Positions 15,991 through 22,626 of a DNA stretch of 34,320 nt are shown here, in pieces. This stretch comes from a virus, in IMG/VR virus record IMGVR_UViG_3300032046_000114, positions 1-34,320 of that record; one strand, given 5' to 3'. Under the pieces are notes generated by a model. That model was not told the origin of the DNA, did not search any database, and saw only the letters and a list, made by a program, of their open reading frames with translations. The position numbers and the translations under genes were made by a program. Numbering within the stretch: position 1 is the stretch's first letter; each line of letters opens with the position of its first letter.

Positions 15991-16169
15991 GCGATCCTCA
16001 CGCTGACCGAGAAGAATCCGCTGTCGAGTCGAAACGTCTTCCCATCGTCTTTTTCTCTGCCGATCTCGTCACACAGACACAGCATGCGATCGTCATGCAA
16101 GATGACGAACGTGTACTTGTCGTGGTAGCACCAGACGCTGCCGACGATGAACACGCTGCTAGACACCAT
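15987..16169 (-). CDS. GSVW-family small protein (array member 6)
   Basis: 60 residues, and the only array member with an ATG start. N-terminus MVSSSVFIVGSVWCYHDKY, then TFVILHDDRMLCL, then FRLDSGFFSVSVRIA. It lacks the PYxAP lead but keeps GSVW, the hydrophobic strand and the FRLDSG block. It begins 3 nt after the stop of member 5 and in the same reading frame (TGA CAC ATG), so readthrough of that TGA would fuse the two. It overlaps the next gene as GTGA. Confidence 0.72.
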   Translation of the reverse strand: MVSSSVFIVGSVWCYHDKYTFVILHDDRMLCLCDEIGREKDDGKTFRLDSGFFSVSVRIA

Positions 16170-16172
16170 GTG

Positions 16173-16391
16173 TCAATCAACCCTTGTGGAGTTTTGGTTG
16201 AGCACGGAAGACAACGTCACCGATCCAACGCACGCACGATCCAACCAGAACACCCTGCGCCACTGATGCATTTCGTTTACGCCGTTTGAGACGAACCCGT
16301 CGAGCACGACGAACAGCTCTGTCTTGTCATGTGTGGCGCGGTTGAACTGGTACTGCCACACCGAGCCTGTAGGAGCCTCGTAGGGTGTCAC
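16173..16391 (-). CDS. GSVW-family small protein (array member 5)
   Basis: 72 residues, GTG start in a GTGA overlap with member 4. N-terminus TPYEAPTGSVWQYQFN is the clearest copy of the family motif; then TELFVVLDGFVSNG and RRVFWLDRACVGSV. The motif at 2-12 and the strand FVVLDG at about 26-31 are nearly identical to member 3, so these two look like the most recent duplicates at their N-terminal ends. The C-terminal halves differ. Confidence 0.75.
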   Translation of the reverse strand: MTPYEAPTGSVWQYQFNRATHDKTELFVVLDGFVSNGVNEMHQWRRVFWLDRACVGSVTLSSVLNQNSTRVD

Positions 16392-16603
16392 TTGATCTCC
16401 TTCGACTTGTAGTTCACGTGCGACTCCTCAGCGAACCACCCAACGTCTCCGAACGTGAGGCTTAGGTGCTTGCGAAAGCTCTTCCCGGGATGCTCGTTCA
16501 GCACGCGATCCGAGTACTCTGCGAGCACCAAGAAGATGTCTTCTTCTGGGGTGTCCTTCTCGAACACCCAGACGGTGTTGTTAGGGGAGTCGAACGGTCT
16601 CAC
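16388..16603 (-). CDS. GSVW-family small protein (array member 4)
   Basis: 71 residues, GTG start in a GTGA overlap. N-terminus RPFDSPNNTVWVFEKDTPEE, then DIFLVLAEYSDRVL, then FRKHLSLTFGDVGWFAEESH. It is a divergent member: the glycine before V-W is Thr and the VLD is VLA. Length, spacing and the final LxLxxG block fit the family. Confidence 0.73.
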   Translation of the reverse strand: MRPFDSPNNTVWVFEKDTPEEDIFLVLAEYSDRVLNEHPGKSFRKHLSLTFGDVGWFAEESHVNYKSKEIK

Positions 16604-16815
16604 GCGATCCTCGCTGCATCGTTGTCGATCCAGGACCCTTCCCCAAACGGGATCAGACTCCCGTTCGTGAGGTTGAACGAGCGTCGGTACACACTATTTT
16701 CGCCAAACTTCACATGCCCATCAAGCACGACGAAGATCGTTCCTCTCGTGCTGTAGCTCGTTATTGTCAGAGGCATCTCCCAGACAGAGCCAGTTGGAGC
16801 GTGGTAAGGGGTCAC
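16600..16815 (-). CDS. GSVW-family small protein (array member 3)
   Basis: 71 residues, GTG start in a GTGA overlap. N-terminus TPYHAPTGSVWEMPLT, then TIFVVLDGHVKFGEN, then YRRSFNLTNGSLIPFGEGSW. It shows every family feature and serves as the type sequence here. The end block RRSFNLTNG...FGEGSWIDNDAARIA aligns with the out-of-frame tail of broken member 1. Confidence 0.76.
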   Translation of the reverse strand: MTPYHAPTGSVWEMPLTITSYSTRGTIFVVLDGHVKFGENSVYRRSFNLTNGSLIPFGEGSWIDNDAARIA

Positions 16816-16991
16816 GTGACCAACTCGCTATTGTCATCACGTGCTGAGTGGCGACCCATCCAGCAGAACTTTCCAGTGTCAAGACTGACGTACATTCTGT
16901 ACGGCAGATCGCTCATGAACACATCAAGCATGATGAAGAGTTCGCCCTCAAAATCCCACACGTTGCCTGTCTGAGCATCGTAAGGTGTCAC
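16812..16991 (-). CDS. GSVW-family small protein (array member 2, GTG start)
   Basis: 59 residues, found by translating from the GTG at 16991, whose first bases overlap the TGA at the end of member 1; its own TGA (16814-16812) overlaps the GTG of member 3. N-terminus TPYDAQTGNVWDFEGELFIM, then LDVFMSDLPYRMYVSLDTG. It is the shortest intact member; the loop between W and the hydrophobic strand is missing. It could be overlooked by size or ATG filters. Confidence 0.72.
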   Translation of the reverse strand: MTPYDAQTGNVWDFEGELFIMLDVFMSDLPYRMYVSLDTGKFCWMGRHSARDDNSELVT

Positions 16992-17180
16992 GCGAGCTCC
17001 ACGGCCTCTTCGTCGAAAGCAGACTTAGACGAGAAGCCTGCGAGACACCCGTTCTCCAGATCCAGACAACGTCGCTCCGGCCACAGGGTTCCAACGTGAT
17101 CCAACCAGGTAGTAGATCCGGTCAGGGCCGTACTTGTTCAGGCGCCAGACGGAGCCGTAGGGAGCGTTGTAGCAGGACAC
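16988..17180 (-). pseudogene. GSVW-family gene split by a frameshift (array member 1)
   Basis: From the GTG at 17180 the frame gives SCYNAPYGSVWRLNKYGPDR, then IYYLVGSRWNPVAG, and stops at TAA (17027-17025). The family C-terminal block (RRCLDLENGCLAGFSSKSAF) is present, but in the +1 frame, ending at TGA (16990-16988), which overlaps the GTG of member 2. The frame change must lie between about 17090 and 17060. No slippery codon or in-frame UGA marks the switch, so a mutation or sequencing error is likelier than programmed shifting. Confidence 0.65.
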
Positions 17181-17236
17181 AGGTTCAGGCTACAGCTCCC
17201 GAGCGGATGACGGCACTCTCGGCAGTTTAAACGAAA

Positions 17237-17265
17237 GAGGCTCGCACAGTCACCTGGCAAGCCTC
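17237..17265 (-). terminator. Rho-independent terminator after the tail tube gene
   Basis: On the minus strand GAGGCTTGC and GCGAGCCTC form a 9-bp stem (one U-G pair) with an 11-nt loop, followed by TTTCGTTTAAA. It begins 35 nt after the tail tube stop and before the paralogue array. It would uncouple the abundant tube mRNA from the array. Confidence 0.75.
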
Positions 17266-17299
17266 CATGTACATCCACAGTAAGTGGATGATATCGTTG

Positions 17300-17788
17300 T
17301 CAATATTGCAAAACAGCGTTGTCGTACCGAACCTCGAGAGCGATGTCACACGCCCCGAAGTCCTCGTACGTGAGCTCACCGAAGGTCGCGCTGCGGATGA
17401 AGGCTCCCTTGATGTCCCACAGCTCGATGACGGTGCCGACGGGGTCGACCATCTTGAGCTGCACGTCACGCTTGTAGAAGTCGGCGTAGCCGGCTCGACC
17501 CGACACGGACTCGTAGCACAGGCGGATCCACTCCATCACCTGCTGCGCGCCGCTGGGCGCGATCGCGTCCATCAACGTCATGGTGATCGTGTTGAACCGC
17601 GTCTTCGCCGCGAGGTACCTCACGGAGTTGACGAAAGGCATCTCGATCTCCTCTGTCGTGATCGTGGGGCGCGCCACGGTCTTGAGCAGGAAGGCGTCGA
17701 TGCCTTCGATCTGGAGAACCCATCGATTCTTGCGCTTTGGTTCGAAGCGGTTGGGAAGCAAACTAGAGACATCGAGCACCTCGGCCAT
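17300..17788 (-). CDS. Tail tube protein (gp19-like)
   Basis: 162 residues, the T4 gp19 tail-tube length. Features: NRFEPKRKNRWVLQIEGIDA at the start, ARPTITTEEIEMPFVNSVRY, WIRLCYESVSGRAGYADFYK and a C-terminal VRYDN. This is the standard single-domain tube fold that stacks as hexamers inside the sheath. AAGG lies 9 nt before the ATG. It is followed by a terminator and preceded by a plus-strand endonuclease gene, so it must be driven from its own promoter in 17789-17877; I could not pick a convincing one. Confidence 0.92.
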   Translation of the reverse strand: MAEVLDVSSLLPNRFEPKRKNRWVLQIEGIDAFLLKTVARPTITTEEIEMPFVNSVRYLAAKTRFNTITMTLMDAIAPSGAQQVMEWIRLCYESVSGRAGYADFYKRDVQLKMVDPVGTVIELWDIKGAFIRSATFGELTYEDFGACDIALEVRYDNAVLQY

Positions 17789-17860
17789 TTTTGTAACCTT
17801 TTCACGCTCTTGCTGGCGTTGTCTTTACATATTGCGTTCTTCAACTTTCCGAAGACAAAC

Positions 17861-17866
17861 TATAAT
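17861..17866 (+). promoter_or_regulatory. -10 element of the endonuclease gene promoter
   Basis: A perfect TATAAT lies 11 nt before the ATG at 17878. The -35 region (TCTTCA at 17838-17843, spacing 17) is poor. A start about 7 nt downstream would leave a leader of only about 5 nt, so the message may be nearly leaderless. Confidence 0.45.
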
Positions 17867-17877
17867 CTGTAGCAGAT

Positions 17878-19035
17878 ATGACTAGATACATCATGAACAG
17901 CGTCGAGTTCGTTAGACGCTCCATTGAGTTGCACGGCAACAAGTACGATTACACCGAATCAGTCTACGTCGATCAACAAACGAAAGTAAAGATCTTTTGT
18001 CGAACGTGTCAGAAGCATTTCGAGCAGAAGCCACAGAAACACTACGCAAAAGGCGAAGGATGTTGGGAATGCGGCGTTGCCAAGCGGACCGCCGCTCAGA
18101 CATTTACCTTTGAGCAGTTTGTTGAAAAGGCACGAATAAAGCATGGGAAACGCTTTGACTACGATCGAACGACATACACACGAGCAAAAGACAAGCTCAC
18201 TATCCGTTGTCGAACATGCAAGGACATCTTCGAGCAACAAGGTAACTCCCATTTGCTAGGGACGGGATGCCCGCGATGTAGTGTCAAGATCGCTCACATC
18301 AAACAGAGTTACGGCGGCGAAGGCTTCATCGTGCGAGCGAGGCAAATACATGGTGACAAGTTCGATTACCTCGGATGCTCAGATCCACATTGGAGACAGA
18401 AGAGCATAGTCACGTGGAGGTGTCGCGATTGCAGTCTGATGCATGATCAGCTTGTGCTCAATCACTTAGCAGGGCAAGGGTGTGCGAGATGTTCAGGCAA
18501 AGAACATCATCACACTCTTGAAAGCTTTGTTGAAAAGAGCAAAAGAATTCACGGTAACGATCGTTACGATTACTCAAATGTTGAGTATGTTGACAGTAAA
18601 ACACACGTTTGGGTGACATGCATTCCATGTCAATTGACATGGCAAGTCAGACCGTACAACCACATGAACGGCAAGGAATGCCCTCGCTGCGTCGCCAAAC
18701 GGTTTGTCTCTAAGGGAGAAACAGTTTGGCTCGACAGTCTCAACATCGATCTGAAAGACCGCAACGTGTGGGTCAAAGCGAACGGCCGAAAGTTCAACGT
18801 CGACGCTCTCGTTGGCACCACCGTCTATGAGTTCAACGGCGACTACTACCACGGCAACCCTGCGAAGTTCGCGCCAGAAAAAGTCAACCACAAATGTGGG
18901 CTCACCATGAAGGAACTTTACGACAAGACGTTAGAAAAGCACGCTTGTTTAGAAGCGGCAGGTTACACGGTCGTGTCGATGTGGGAGAGCGAATGGACGA
19001 AGCTCATGAAGGCTCGAACAAGAGCTCATCGCTAG
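17878..19035 (+). CDS. Zinc-ribbon-repeat homing-type endonuclease (Vsr-like)
   Basis: 385 residues. Four repeats of about 55 residues at 11-66, 81-135, 150-206 and 217-271, each F..[RK]A...HG.[KR][YF]DY, then CxxC, then a second CxxC ending GCPRC or similar: DUF723-type treble-clef zinc ribbons. The C-terminal domain (278-385) has VDALVGTTVYEFNGDYYHG with Asp309, Glu318 and His325, and later a KTLEKHACLEAAGYTVVSMW block, which resembles Vsr/EDxHD nucleases. Such genes in phages are freestanding homing endonucleases. It is antisense to all neighbours; its 3' end overlaps the preceding minus-strand gene by 32 nt. No ribosome site is visible; ATG 17893 is an alternative. Confidence 0.82.
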   Translation: MTRYIMNSVEFVRRSIELHGNKYDYTESVYVDQQTKVKIFCRTCQKHFEQKPQKHYAKGEGCWECGVAKRTAAQTFTFEQFVEKARIKHGKRFDYDRTTYTRAKDKLTIRCRTCKDIFEQQGNSHLLGTGCPRCSVKIAHIKQSYGGEGFIVRARQIHGDKFDYLGCSDPHWRQKSIVTWRCRDCSLMHDQLVLNHLAGQGCARCSGKEHHHTLESFVEKSKRIHGNDRYDYSNVEYVDSKTHVWVTCIPCQLTWQVRPYNHMNGKECPRCVAKRFVSKGETVWLDSLNIDLKDRNVWVKANGRKFNVDALVGTTVYEFNGDYYHGNPAKFAPEKVNHKCGLTMKELYDKTLEKHACLEAAGYTVVSMWESEWTKLMKARTRAHR

Positions 19036-19198
19036 AGTCCATCCCGAATGCGGCGTCGCCTAAGTGGTGGATGTTTCCTGTCTCAAGATCCATCGCGTGC
19101 CACCAAGGCATGCTTGCAGCGAAGTTGGTTGGCACGGACGCGTCACGGATCACAAGGATGATCGTGTTGCTCATCACCCAAACCTGACCCACGCTCAC
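19004..19198 (-). CDS. GSVW-family small protein (dispersed member 8)
   Basis: 64 residues from a GTG at 19198 that overlaps the release-factor TGA as GTGA; GGAGGAAAGG upstream supports it. An ATG at 19216 would overlap further. Sequence SVGQVWVMSNTIILVIRDAS, then WWHAMDLETGNIHHLGDAAF. The family elements G-x-V-W, the hydrophobic strand ending RD and the LxxG block are present; the PYxAP lead is missing. The last 32 nt overlap the endonuclease gene on the other strand. Confidence 0.72.
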   Translation of the reverse strand: MSVGQVWVMSNTIILVIRDASVPTNFAASMPWWHAMDLETGNIHHLGDAAFGMDSSDELLFEPS

Positions 19199-19864
19199 CA
19201 CTCGCCTTTCCTCCACTTCCTGAGGCTAGACTTCTTGCCTGACCTGCGATCGATGATCTGGTCGTCTTGCTCTCTGTACGTTCTCACCGCGTCTCCACGT
19301 TGCCCTGAACCCACCTGATCGTGTCTCAGACGGTCACGATCTGACTTCACGCCCTCGACCGCAGCCTCGTGCAAACGTGCGGCCAAGATCTGGTACGCTG
19401 TCGCCTTGTTCTGGTGCTGCGAGCGTTCGTTGTCGATGCGCACGCTGAGGCCTGACGGCCTGTGTGTGGCGATGACACAGCTCTCCGTCTTGTTGCGCTT
19501 CTGCCCCCCAGGGCCAGAACCTCTAGCCGTCACGATCTCCACGTCTGACGTGTTGAATTGCGTGTTGACTGAGGTGTTAAGGTCAAGCACGGCGACGGTG
19601 ATCGTCGACGAGTGAACGCGTCCACGCTTCTCAGTAGCCGGGATTCGTTGCCAGCGGTGACCACCGGCTTCGTTAGCGTAGAGGCGCTTTGCGTCCACTC
19701 CAGTCACTTGCACGCAAGCGAAGCCAGCGTACTCCTCGATCACCTCGACGTCAAAGACCGTTTCGACGCGCGGCGCACGCGTAAGCACGCAGCTGCTCGG
19801 TCACAAGGTTCTTAGCGTCGTCGCCGCCTTCTGCGGCGCGGATCTCGATGAGCACGGTCTCCAT
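19195..19864 (-). CDS. Class I release factor, RF1-type, with +1 frameshift
   Basis: Two frames make one protein of 222 residues. From the ATG at 19864 (AGGAG 8 nt upstream) 37 codons give METVLIEIRAAEGGDDAKNL and onward to NGL, then TGA. A +1 shift at CTT TGA C continues with DVEVIEEYAG. The joined protein aligns without a gap to bacterial RF1 domains 2-4: IRAxxGGD, GGHRWQRIPATEKRGRVHSS with the PxT recognition tripeptide Pro75-Ala76-Thr77 (RF1 type, reads UAA/UAG), GSGPGGQ at about 115-121 and SQHQNKA. Domain 1 is absent, as in PrfH-like factors. It lies between two GSVW-family genes. It may favour termination or rescue during infection. Confidence 0.88.
19750..19756 (-). other. prfB-type +1 frameshift site (CTT TGA C)
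   Basis: The seven bases CTTTGAC match the E. coli prfB shift site. The tRNA-Leu on CTT slips to TTT, skipping one base, and GAC is read next. The SD-like AGGGGG that stimulates prfB shifting is absent here; only ACGGT precedes the site. Both flanking frames encode release-factor sequence that joins exactly here. Confidence 0.85.
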
Positions 19865-19888
19865 GGTTGTTCTCCTGAACGTTCTTAG

Positions 19889-20125
19889 CTACAGAACCCT
19901 AGTCACGTATTCGGGGTCGTGGGCGAAATTCTCCCACAAGTGACACGTTTTTCCGCTATCGATGCACAAAGCCAGCCACGCCCACCGCTGGTGCTCGTAC
20001 CCGTCCCTGTCAAGGTCGGTCCGGATGCATCGCTCGAGCAGCAGGAACAAGCCGGTCTTGCGCCAGCCGCGTATCTCCCACAGCTGGCCCACTTCGAACT
20101 TGCGGGAAGCGGCGGGCCGCTTCAA
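19889..20125 (-). CDS. GSVW-family small protein (dispersed member 9)
   Basis: 78 residues from a TTG at 20125 that overlaps the previous TGA as TTGA; AAGG lies 4-5 nt upstream. Sequence FEVGQLWEIRGWRKTGLFLL, then RWAWLALCIDSGKTCHLWEN. It keeps V-G-x-x-W, a hydrophobic strand and the IDSGKT.HLWEN end block, close to member 8. The lead PAASRKFEV is basic. It ends with TAG 24 nt before the release-factor start. Confidence 0.7.
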   Translation of the reverse strand: MKRPAASRKFEVGQLWEIRGWRKTGLFLLLERCIRTDLDRDGYEHQRWAWLALCIDSGKTCHLWENFAHDPEYVTRVL

Positions 20126-20466
20126 CAGACCTTTTTACCTAACCTGTCGCCGCCCGTCCATGCGCAGTAAGTGCGAACTCGAGGGTCAATGTGTGGCCGA
20201 CCCTGCCAGAACTCGACACCGACCTTTGGCTGCTCGATCACTGTGATCGGCATGGGCGCGGCCGTCGAAGGGGAGCAAACGTGCTCAAGGCCAGCAAGCG
20301 GATCGATCGCGCTAGAACGATCAGGTGTTGCCTTCGTTAGAACAAGAGTAAGGTGATCCTTGATGCAGGCCACCTGCTCAGCGGTGAGCTCTGCCTCCGG
20401 GTCGTTACCCGCAGCGAGCACTTCGAAGTATCCTTGCAGCCAGTACGCGAAATTTTCAGGTGTCAC
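20122..20466 (-). CDS. Conserved phage hypothetical (MTPENFAYWLQGYFE type)
   Basis: 114 residues from a GTG at 20466. The first 45 residues match a common phage small-protein pattern: TPENFAYWLQGYFE, then AEQVACIKDHLTLVL. Its function is unknown in the family I recall. The C-terminal half (QPKVGVEFWQGRPH, DPRVRTYCAWTGG) is not familiar. It is 2 nt after the previous stop and overlaps the next gene as TTGA. Confidence 0.72.
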   Translation of the reverse strand: MTPENFAYWLQGYFEVLAAGNDPEAELTAEQVACIKDHLTLVLTKATPDRSSAIDPLAGLEHVCSPSTAAPMPITVIEQPKVGVEFWQGRPHIDPRVRTYCAWTGGDRLGKKVC

Positions 20467-20468
20467 GC

Positions 20469-20702
20469 CTATAAAGTAGTAGGCAACTCCATCTTGCCCA
20501 AATACTCATCAGTCTCGACACCAACGCCCCACTCTCGATGTTGACCCGCGTATTCTCCTTGGTACATGTCGCTCAGTATCGCCAGGATCAACGTGTTGTA
20601 GAGTCGTGTGTTCGGTATGCGATTTGTCTCAACGACGTCTAGCACAACGTACAGTCGATACAAGTCTACGAGAACGTCCCCGCGTTTGCGAGCGTCACCC
20701 AT
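20469..20702 (-). CDS. Hypothetical small protein
   Basis: 77 residues from the ATG at 20702, overlapping the previous gene by 8 nt. Helical and acidic, with DLYRLYVVLDVVETNRI and LILAILSDMYQGEYAG. No recognised family. Ends with TAG. The tight overlaps place it in the small-gene operon between the 370-residue protein and the release factor. Confidence 0.65.
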   Translation of the reverse strand: MGDARKRGDVLVDLYRLYVVLDVVETNRIPNTRLYNTLILAILSDMYQGEYAGQHREWGVGVETDEYLGKMELPTTL

Positions 20703-20907
20703 GTTTTTCCTTGAGTTTCACAACGCGGTAATCAGCGATGTGCCAGCACTTGTCAGCTGCGTCACTCGCCGCTTCGTGTGATCCAAAGCGATCAGCTCGT
20801 CCCTGTTTACGTGAGTAGAAGTAGAAAAGATCCCCGTAAGTGGTGAAAGCAGACGTCAGGTACTGCCCACGGCCGCGCTTCTTGCTAGAGCGAACGATGT
20901 ACTTCAC
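20695..20907 (-). CDS. Hypothetical small basic protein
   Basis: 70 residues, GTG start in a GTGA overlap with the previous gene. Sequence KYIVRSSKKRGRGQYLTSAF, then YGDLFYFYSRKQGRADRFGS, then KCWHIADYRVVKLKEK. It is basic and aromatic, and looks like a compact beta-alpha domain. The family is not recognised. Confidence 0.65.
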   Translation of the reverse strand: MKYIVRSSKKRGRGQYLTSAFTTYGDLFYFYSRKQGRADRFGSHEAASDAADKCWHIADYRVVKLKEKHG

Positions 20908-21134
20908 TTCTTGTCTCCTTCGATGATCTCAAAACGTGGTCTCTTCTTACGGATCTGCTTGAGCTTCTTCAGACGTTCGTCTTCATCAGATTTCGCCTTC
21001 TCGTCCCACGCGTAGTTGAACCCCTGCAGGTATCCATCATGCCAGTTGCGTGTACCAATGGTTCGTTTCACCAAGGTGTAAGTCACCACGCATCCAGCGA
21101 CGAAAGAGAGCAACACGGCAAGAGCATCACTCAT
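20904..21134 (-). CDS. Small membrane protein
   Basis: 76 residues from an ATG that overlaps the previous TGA as ATGA. One N-terminal transmembrane helix at about 4-24 (ALAVLLSFVAGCVVTYTLV), then a basic and charged cytoplasmic-type tail (DERLKKLKQIRKKRPRFEII). No cleavage site is evident, so it is a single-pass anchor. The function is unknown; small phage membrane proteins often act in lysis or exclusion, but nothing here proves that. Confidence 0.68.
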   Translation of the reverse strand: MSDALAVLLSFVAGCVVTYTLVKRTIGTRNWHDGYLQGFNYAWDEKAKSDEDERLKKLKQIRKKRPRFEIIEGDKK

Positions 21135-21490
21135 TGACCACGTCTCAAAAAACGTTCTAGCTCACTGAGGTAGATGTCTAGGTCCTCATCGCGCAGTCTC
21201 GAATGAAGCGCGACTTGTTTGTTAGCATACTCAAGGTCGCTCTCGACCTTTGCTAACTGTGCTCTGTACGACTCCGCCATGTGCTTGTAGTCGTCGCGGT
21301 CGCGTGCGAGCTCCTTGACCATCTCAGGCACGTCTGCGATGGTCGTTCCAGACCAATGTGGCGCAGCAGACACGACGAGAACTTCCATTGTCTCTTCTAA
21401 GAGAGAGGCCGCTGCGAGATCCTCAAACCTGTATTTGAGGTGAGAGACCACAGCTGCAACGGTGCTTCGGAACAACCCCACGTTGGCCAT
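21131..21490 (-). CDS. Hypothetical coiled-coil protein
   Basis: 119 residues from the ATG at 21490. The N-terminal half is globular (VGLFRSTVAAVVSHLKYRFE); the C-terminal half (about 55-119) is a charged coiled coil with DYKHMAESYRAQLAKVESDL. No recognised family. It follows the 370-residue protein by 11 nt and is coupled to the membrane protein gene by ATGA. Confidence 0.66.
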   Translation of the reverse strand: MANVGLFRSTVAAVVSHLKYRFEDLAAASLLEETMEVLVVSAAPHWSGTTIADVPEMVKELARDRDDYKHMAESYRAQLAKVESDLEYANKQVALHSRLRDEDLDIYLSELERFLRRGQ

Positions 21491-21501
21491 GGTAACGCTC
21501 T

Positions 21502-22614
21502 TCAGCGAAACTTACTACTCTTGGAACGTCGACGACTAGTGGAGAGTTTCGTGCCGGACTTCTTAGGTGGAGGAGTCTCCTCTTCCTTTGCCTTCTTGTT
21601 GAGCAAGAACGAAGCGACGTCATCGTCGTCATCGCTGTCCTTCTGTGAGAAGTCAAAGTGACCGCCCCCGGCGACGCCGAGCTTCATCTCTTTGACGACG
21701 CCTGCGATGAGATCTCTAAGCGTTTCGTTCACGGGCGGATTTTCGCCCGCGTGTGGACACTTCGGATCATGCTTTCCAGGAGGGCCACCGCATTCAGGGC
21801 ACTTTGTTCCGTCATCCTCGTCTTCGATCTCGTCGACACGATGATCAGGATGTTTCCATTTCGGCGGTGGCTTGTCTGCAGGACCGGCCTTACCCATCGT
21901 GCGAGCCGATGCGTTAGACGGAACATTGTCCATGGAAAAGTCTTTCCCGGTTGCGATCTTTGCACGGCGTACAGCTGCGCTGTACCTTCCAAAGTCATCT
22001 GACGTTGAATCTTCATCCTCGTCACGCACTTCACAAACGATCTTCATGATCGCGCGTCTAAGCACGCTCTCATTTGCTTGCTTAGATTGCTTGGCTTGCC
22101 ACTTGAGAAATTCTTGGCTAGGTCCGCCTTTTTTCTTGACGCTGACCGATGGTGTGAACACACCTTGCGGTCCACCAACGTCCTTCATCGCCAACTTCTT
22201 CACCTTGGAAGCGATGTGACTCAACCAACTTTCGTCTTCATCGGCTGGATCGCCTTCAGTCATGGCACATTCGCACGTGCCTTCGTTCTTCATGCCGCCG
22301 CAAACTTCACATGAGAGATCTGCTTCACGTTTCGGTTTTGCGACGATGAAGTCGTCTTTGGACGGAAGCTTCCCGTGTGGACTATCGTTGAAAGCCTCAG
22401 GATCAAGGTAAAGGTCACGGATGTCTGCGTCATCCTCATCAGCCCACACCTCTTGCCCGGTCTTGGGATCGATCCAACCGTATGCCTCATCGATCTCGTT
22501 AGAGGCGTCCAGCTTCATGTCACCAAGCAATGGCGACAGCTTCTTCGCGTCGTCAGGTTGAGCGCGTTCAAGCGCTTCCCTGACGATCTTTGCAACTGCT
22601 TCATTCAAGTTCAT
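21502..22614 (-). CDS. Acidic zinc-knuckle protein with repeated amphipathic helices
   Basis: 370 residues, very rich in Asp, Glu and Lys. A short amphipathic helix appears three times: LNEAVAKIVREALE at the N-terminus, ESVLRRAIMKIVCEVR at about 185, and NETLRDLIAGVVKEMKLG at about 300. Two cysteine clusters could bind zinc: CEVCGG...CEC (about 101-114) and CPECGGPP...CPHAG (about 272-288). The C-terminus is basic (STSRRRSKSSKFR). It lies directly behind sheath B (12-nt gap). T4-like prohead-core and internal proteins use similar short helices, so a virion or scaffold role is possible. Not a family I can name. Confidence 0.7.
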   Translation of the reverse strand: MNLNEAVAKIVREALERAQPDDAKKLSPLLGDMKLDASNEIDEAYGWIDPKTGQEVWADEDDADIRDLYLDPEAFNDSPHGKLPSKDDFIVAKPKREADLSCEVCGGMKNEGTCECAMTEGDPADEDESWLSHIASKVKKLAMKDVGGPQGVFTPSVSVKKKGGPSQEFLKWQAKQSKQANESVLRRAIMKIVCEVRDEDEDSTSDDFGRYSAAVRRAKIATGKDFSMDNVPSNASARTMGKAGPADKPPPKWKHPDHRVDEIEDEDDGTKCPECGGPPGKHDPKCPHAGENPPVNETLRDLIAGVVKEMKLGVAGGGHFDFSQKDSDDDDDVASFLLNKKAKEEETPPPKKSGTKLSTSRRRSKSSKFR

Positions 22615-22626
22615 GATGAGAACCTA

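Larger units (their letters stand above)
15760..17180 (-). repeat. Tandem array of seven GSVW-family paralogues
   Basis: Seven consecutive small genes (six intact, one broken) share an N-terminal [T/A]PYxAPTGSVW-like motif, a middle hydrophobic [F/I]xVLD strand and a C-terminal R..F.L..G pattern. At DNA level the gene starts repeat GTGACnCCnTAC followed about 20 nt later by GGnnnCGTnTGG. Most junctions are GTGA overlaps. The members are strongly diverged from each other, so the array is old or fast-evolving. Confidence 0.8.

Noticed and set aside
19751-19753. UGA in the release-factor frame as a sense (recoded or selenocysteine) codon
   Set aside because: The zero frame after it does not continue the protein; the +1 frame does. 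UGA ends most genes in the window, so it is not reassigned.
15760-20125. Calling the GSVW proteins MazF/PemK-like toxins
   Set aside because: Only a short G-x-V-W start is alike; MazF catalytic residues are not seen, and nine unpaired copies do not look like toxin-antitoxin units.
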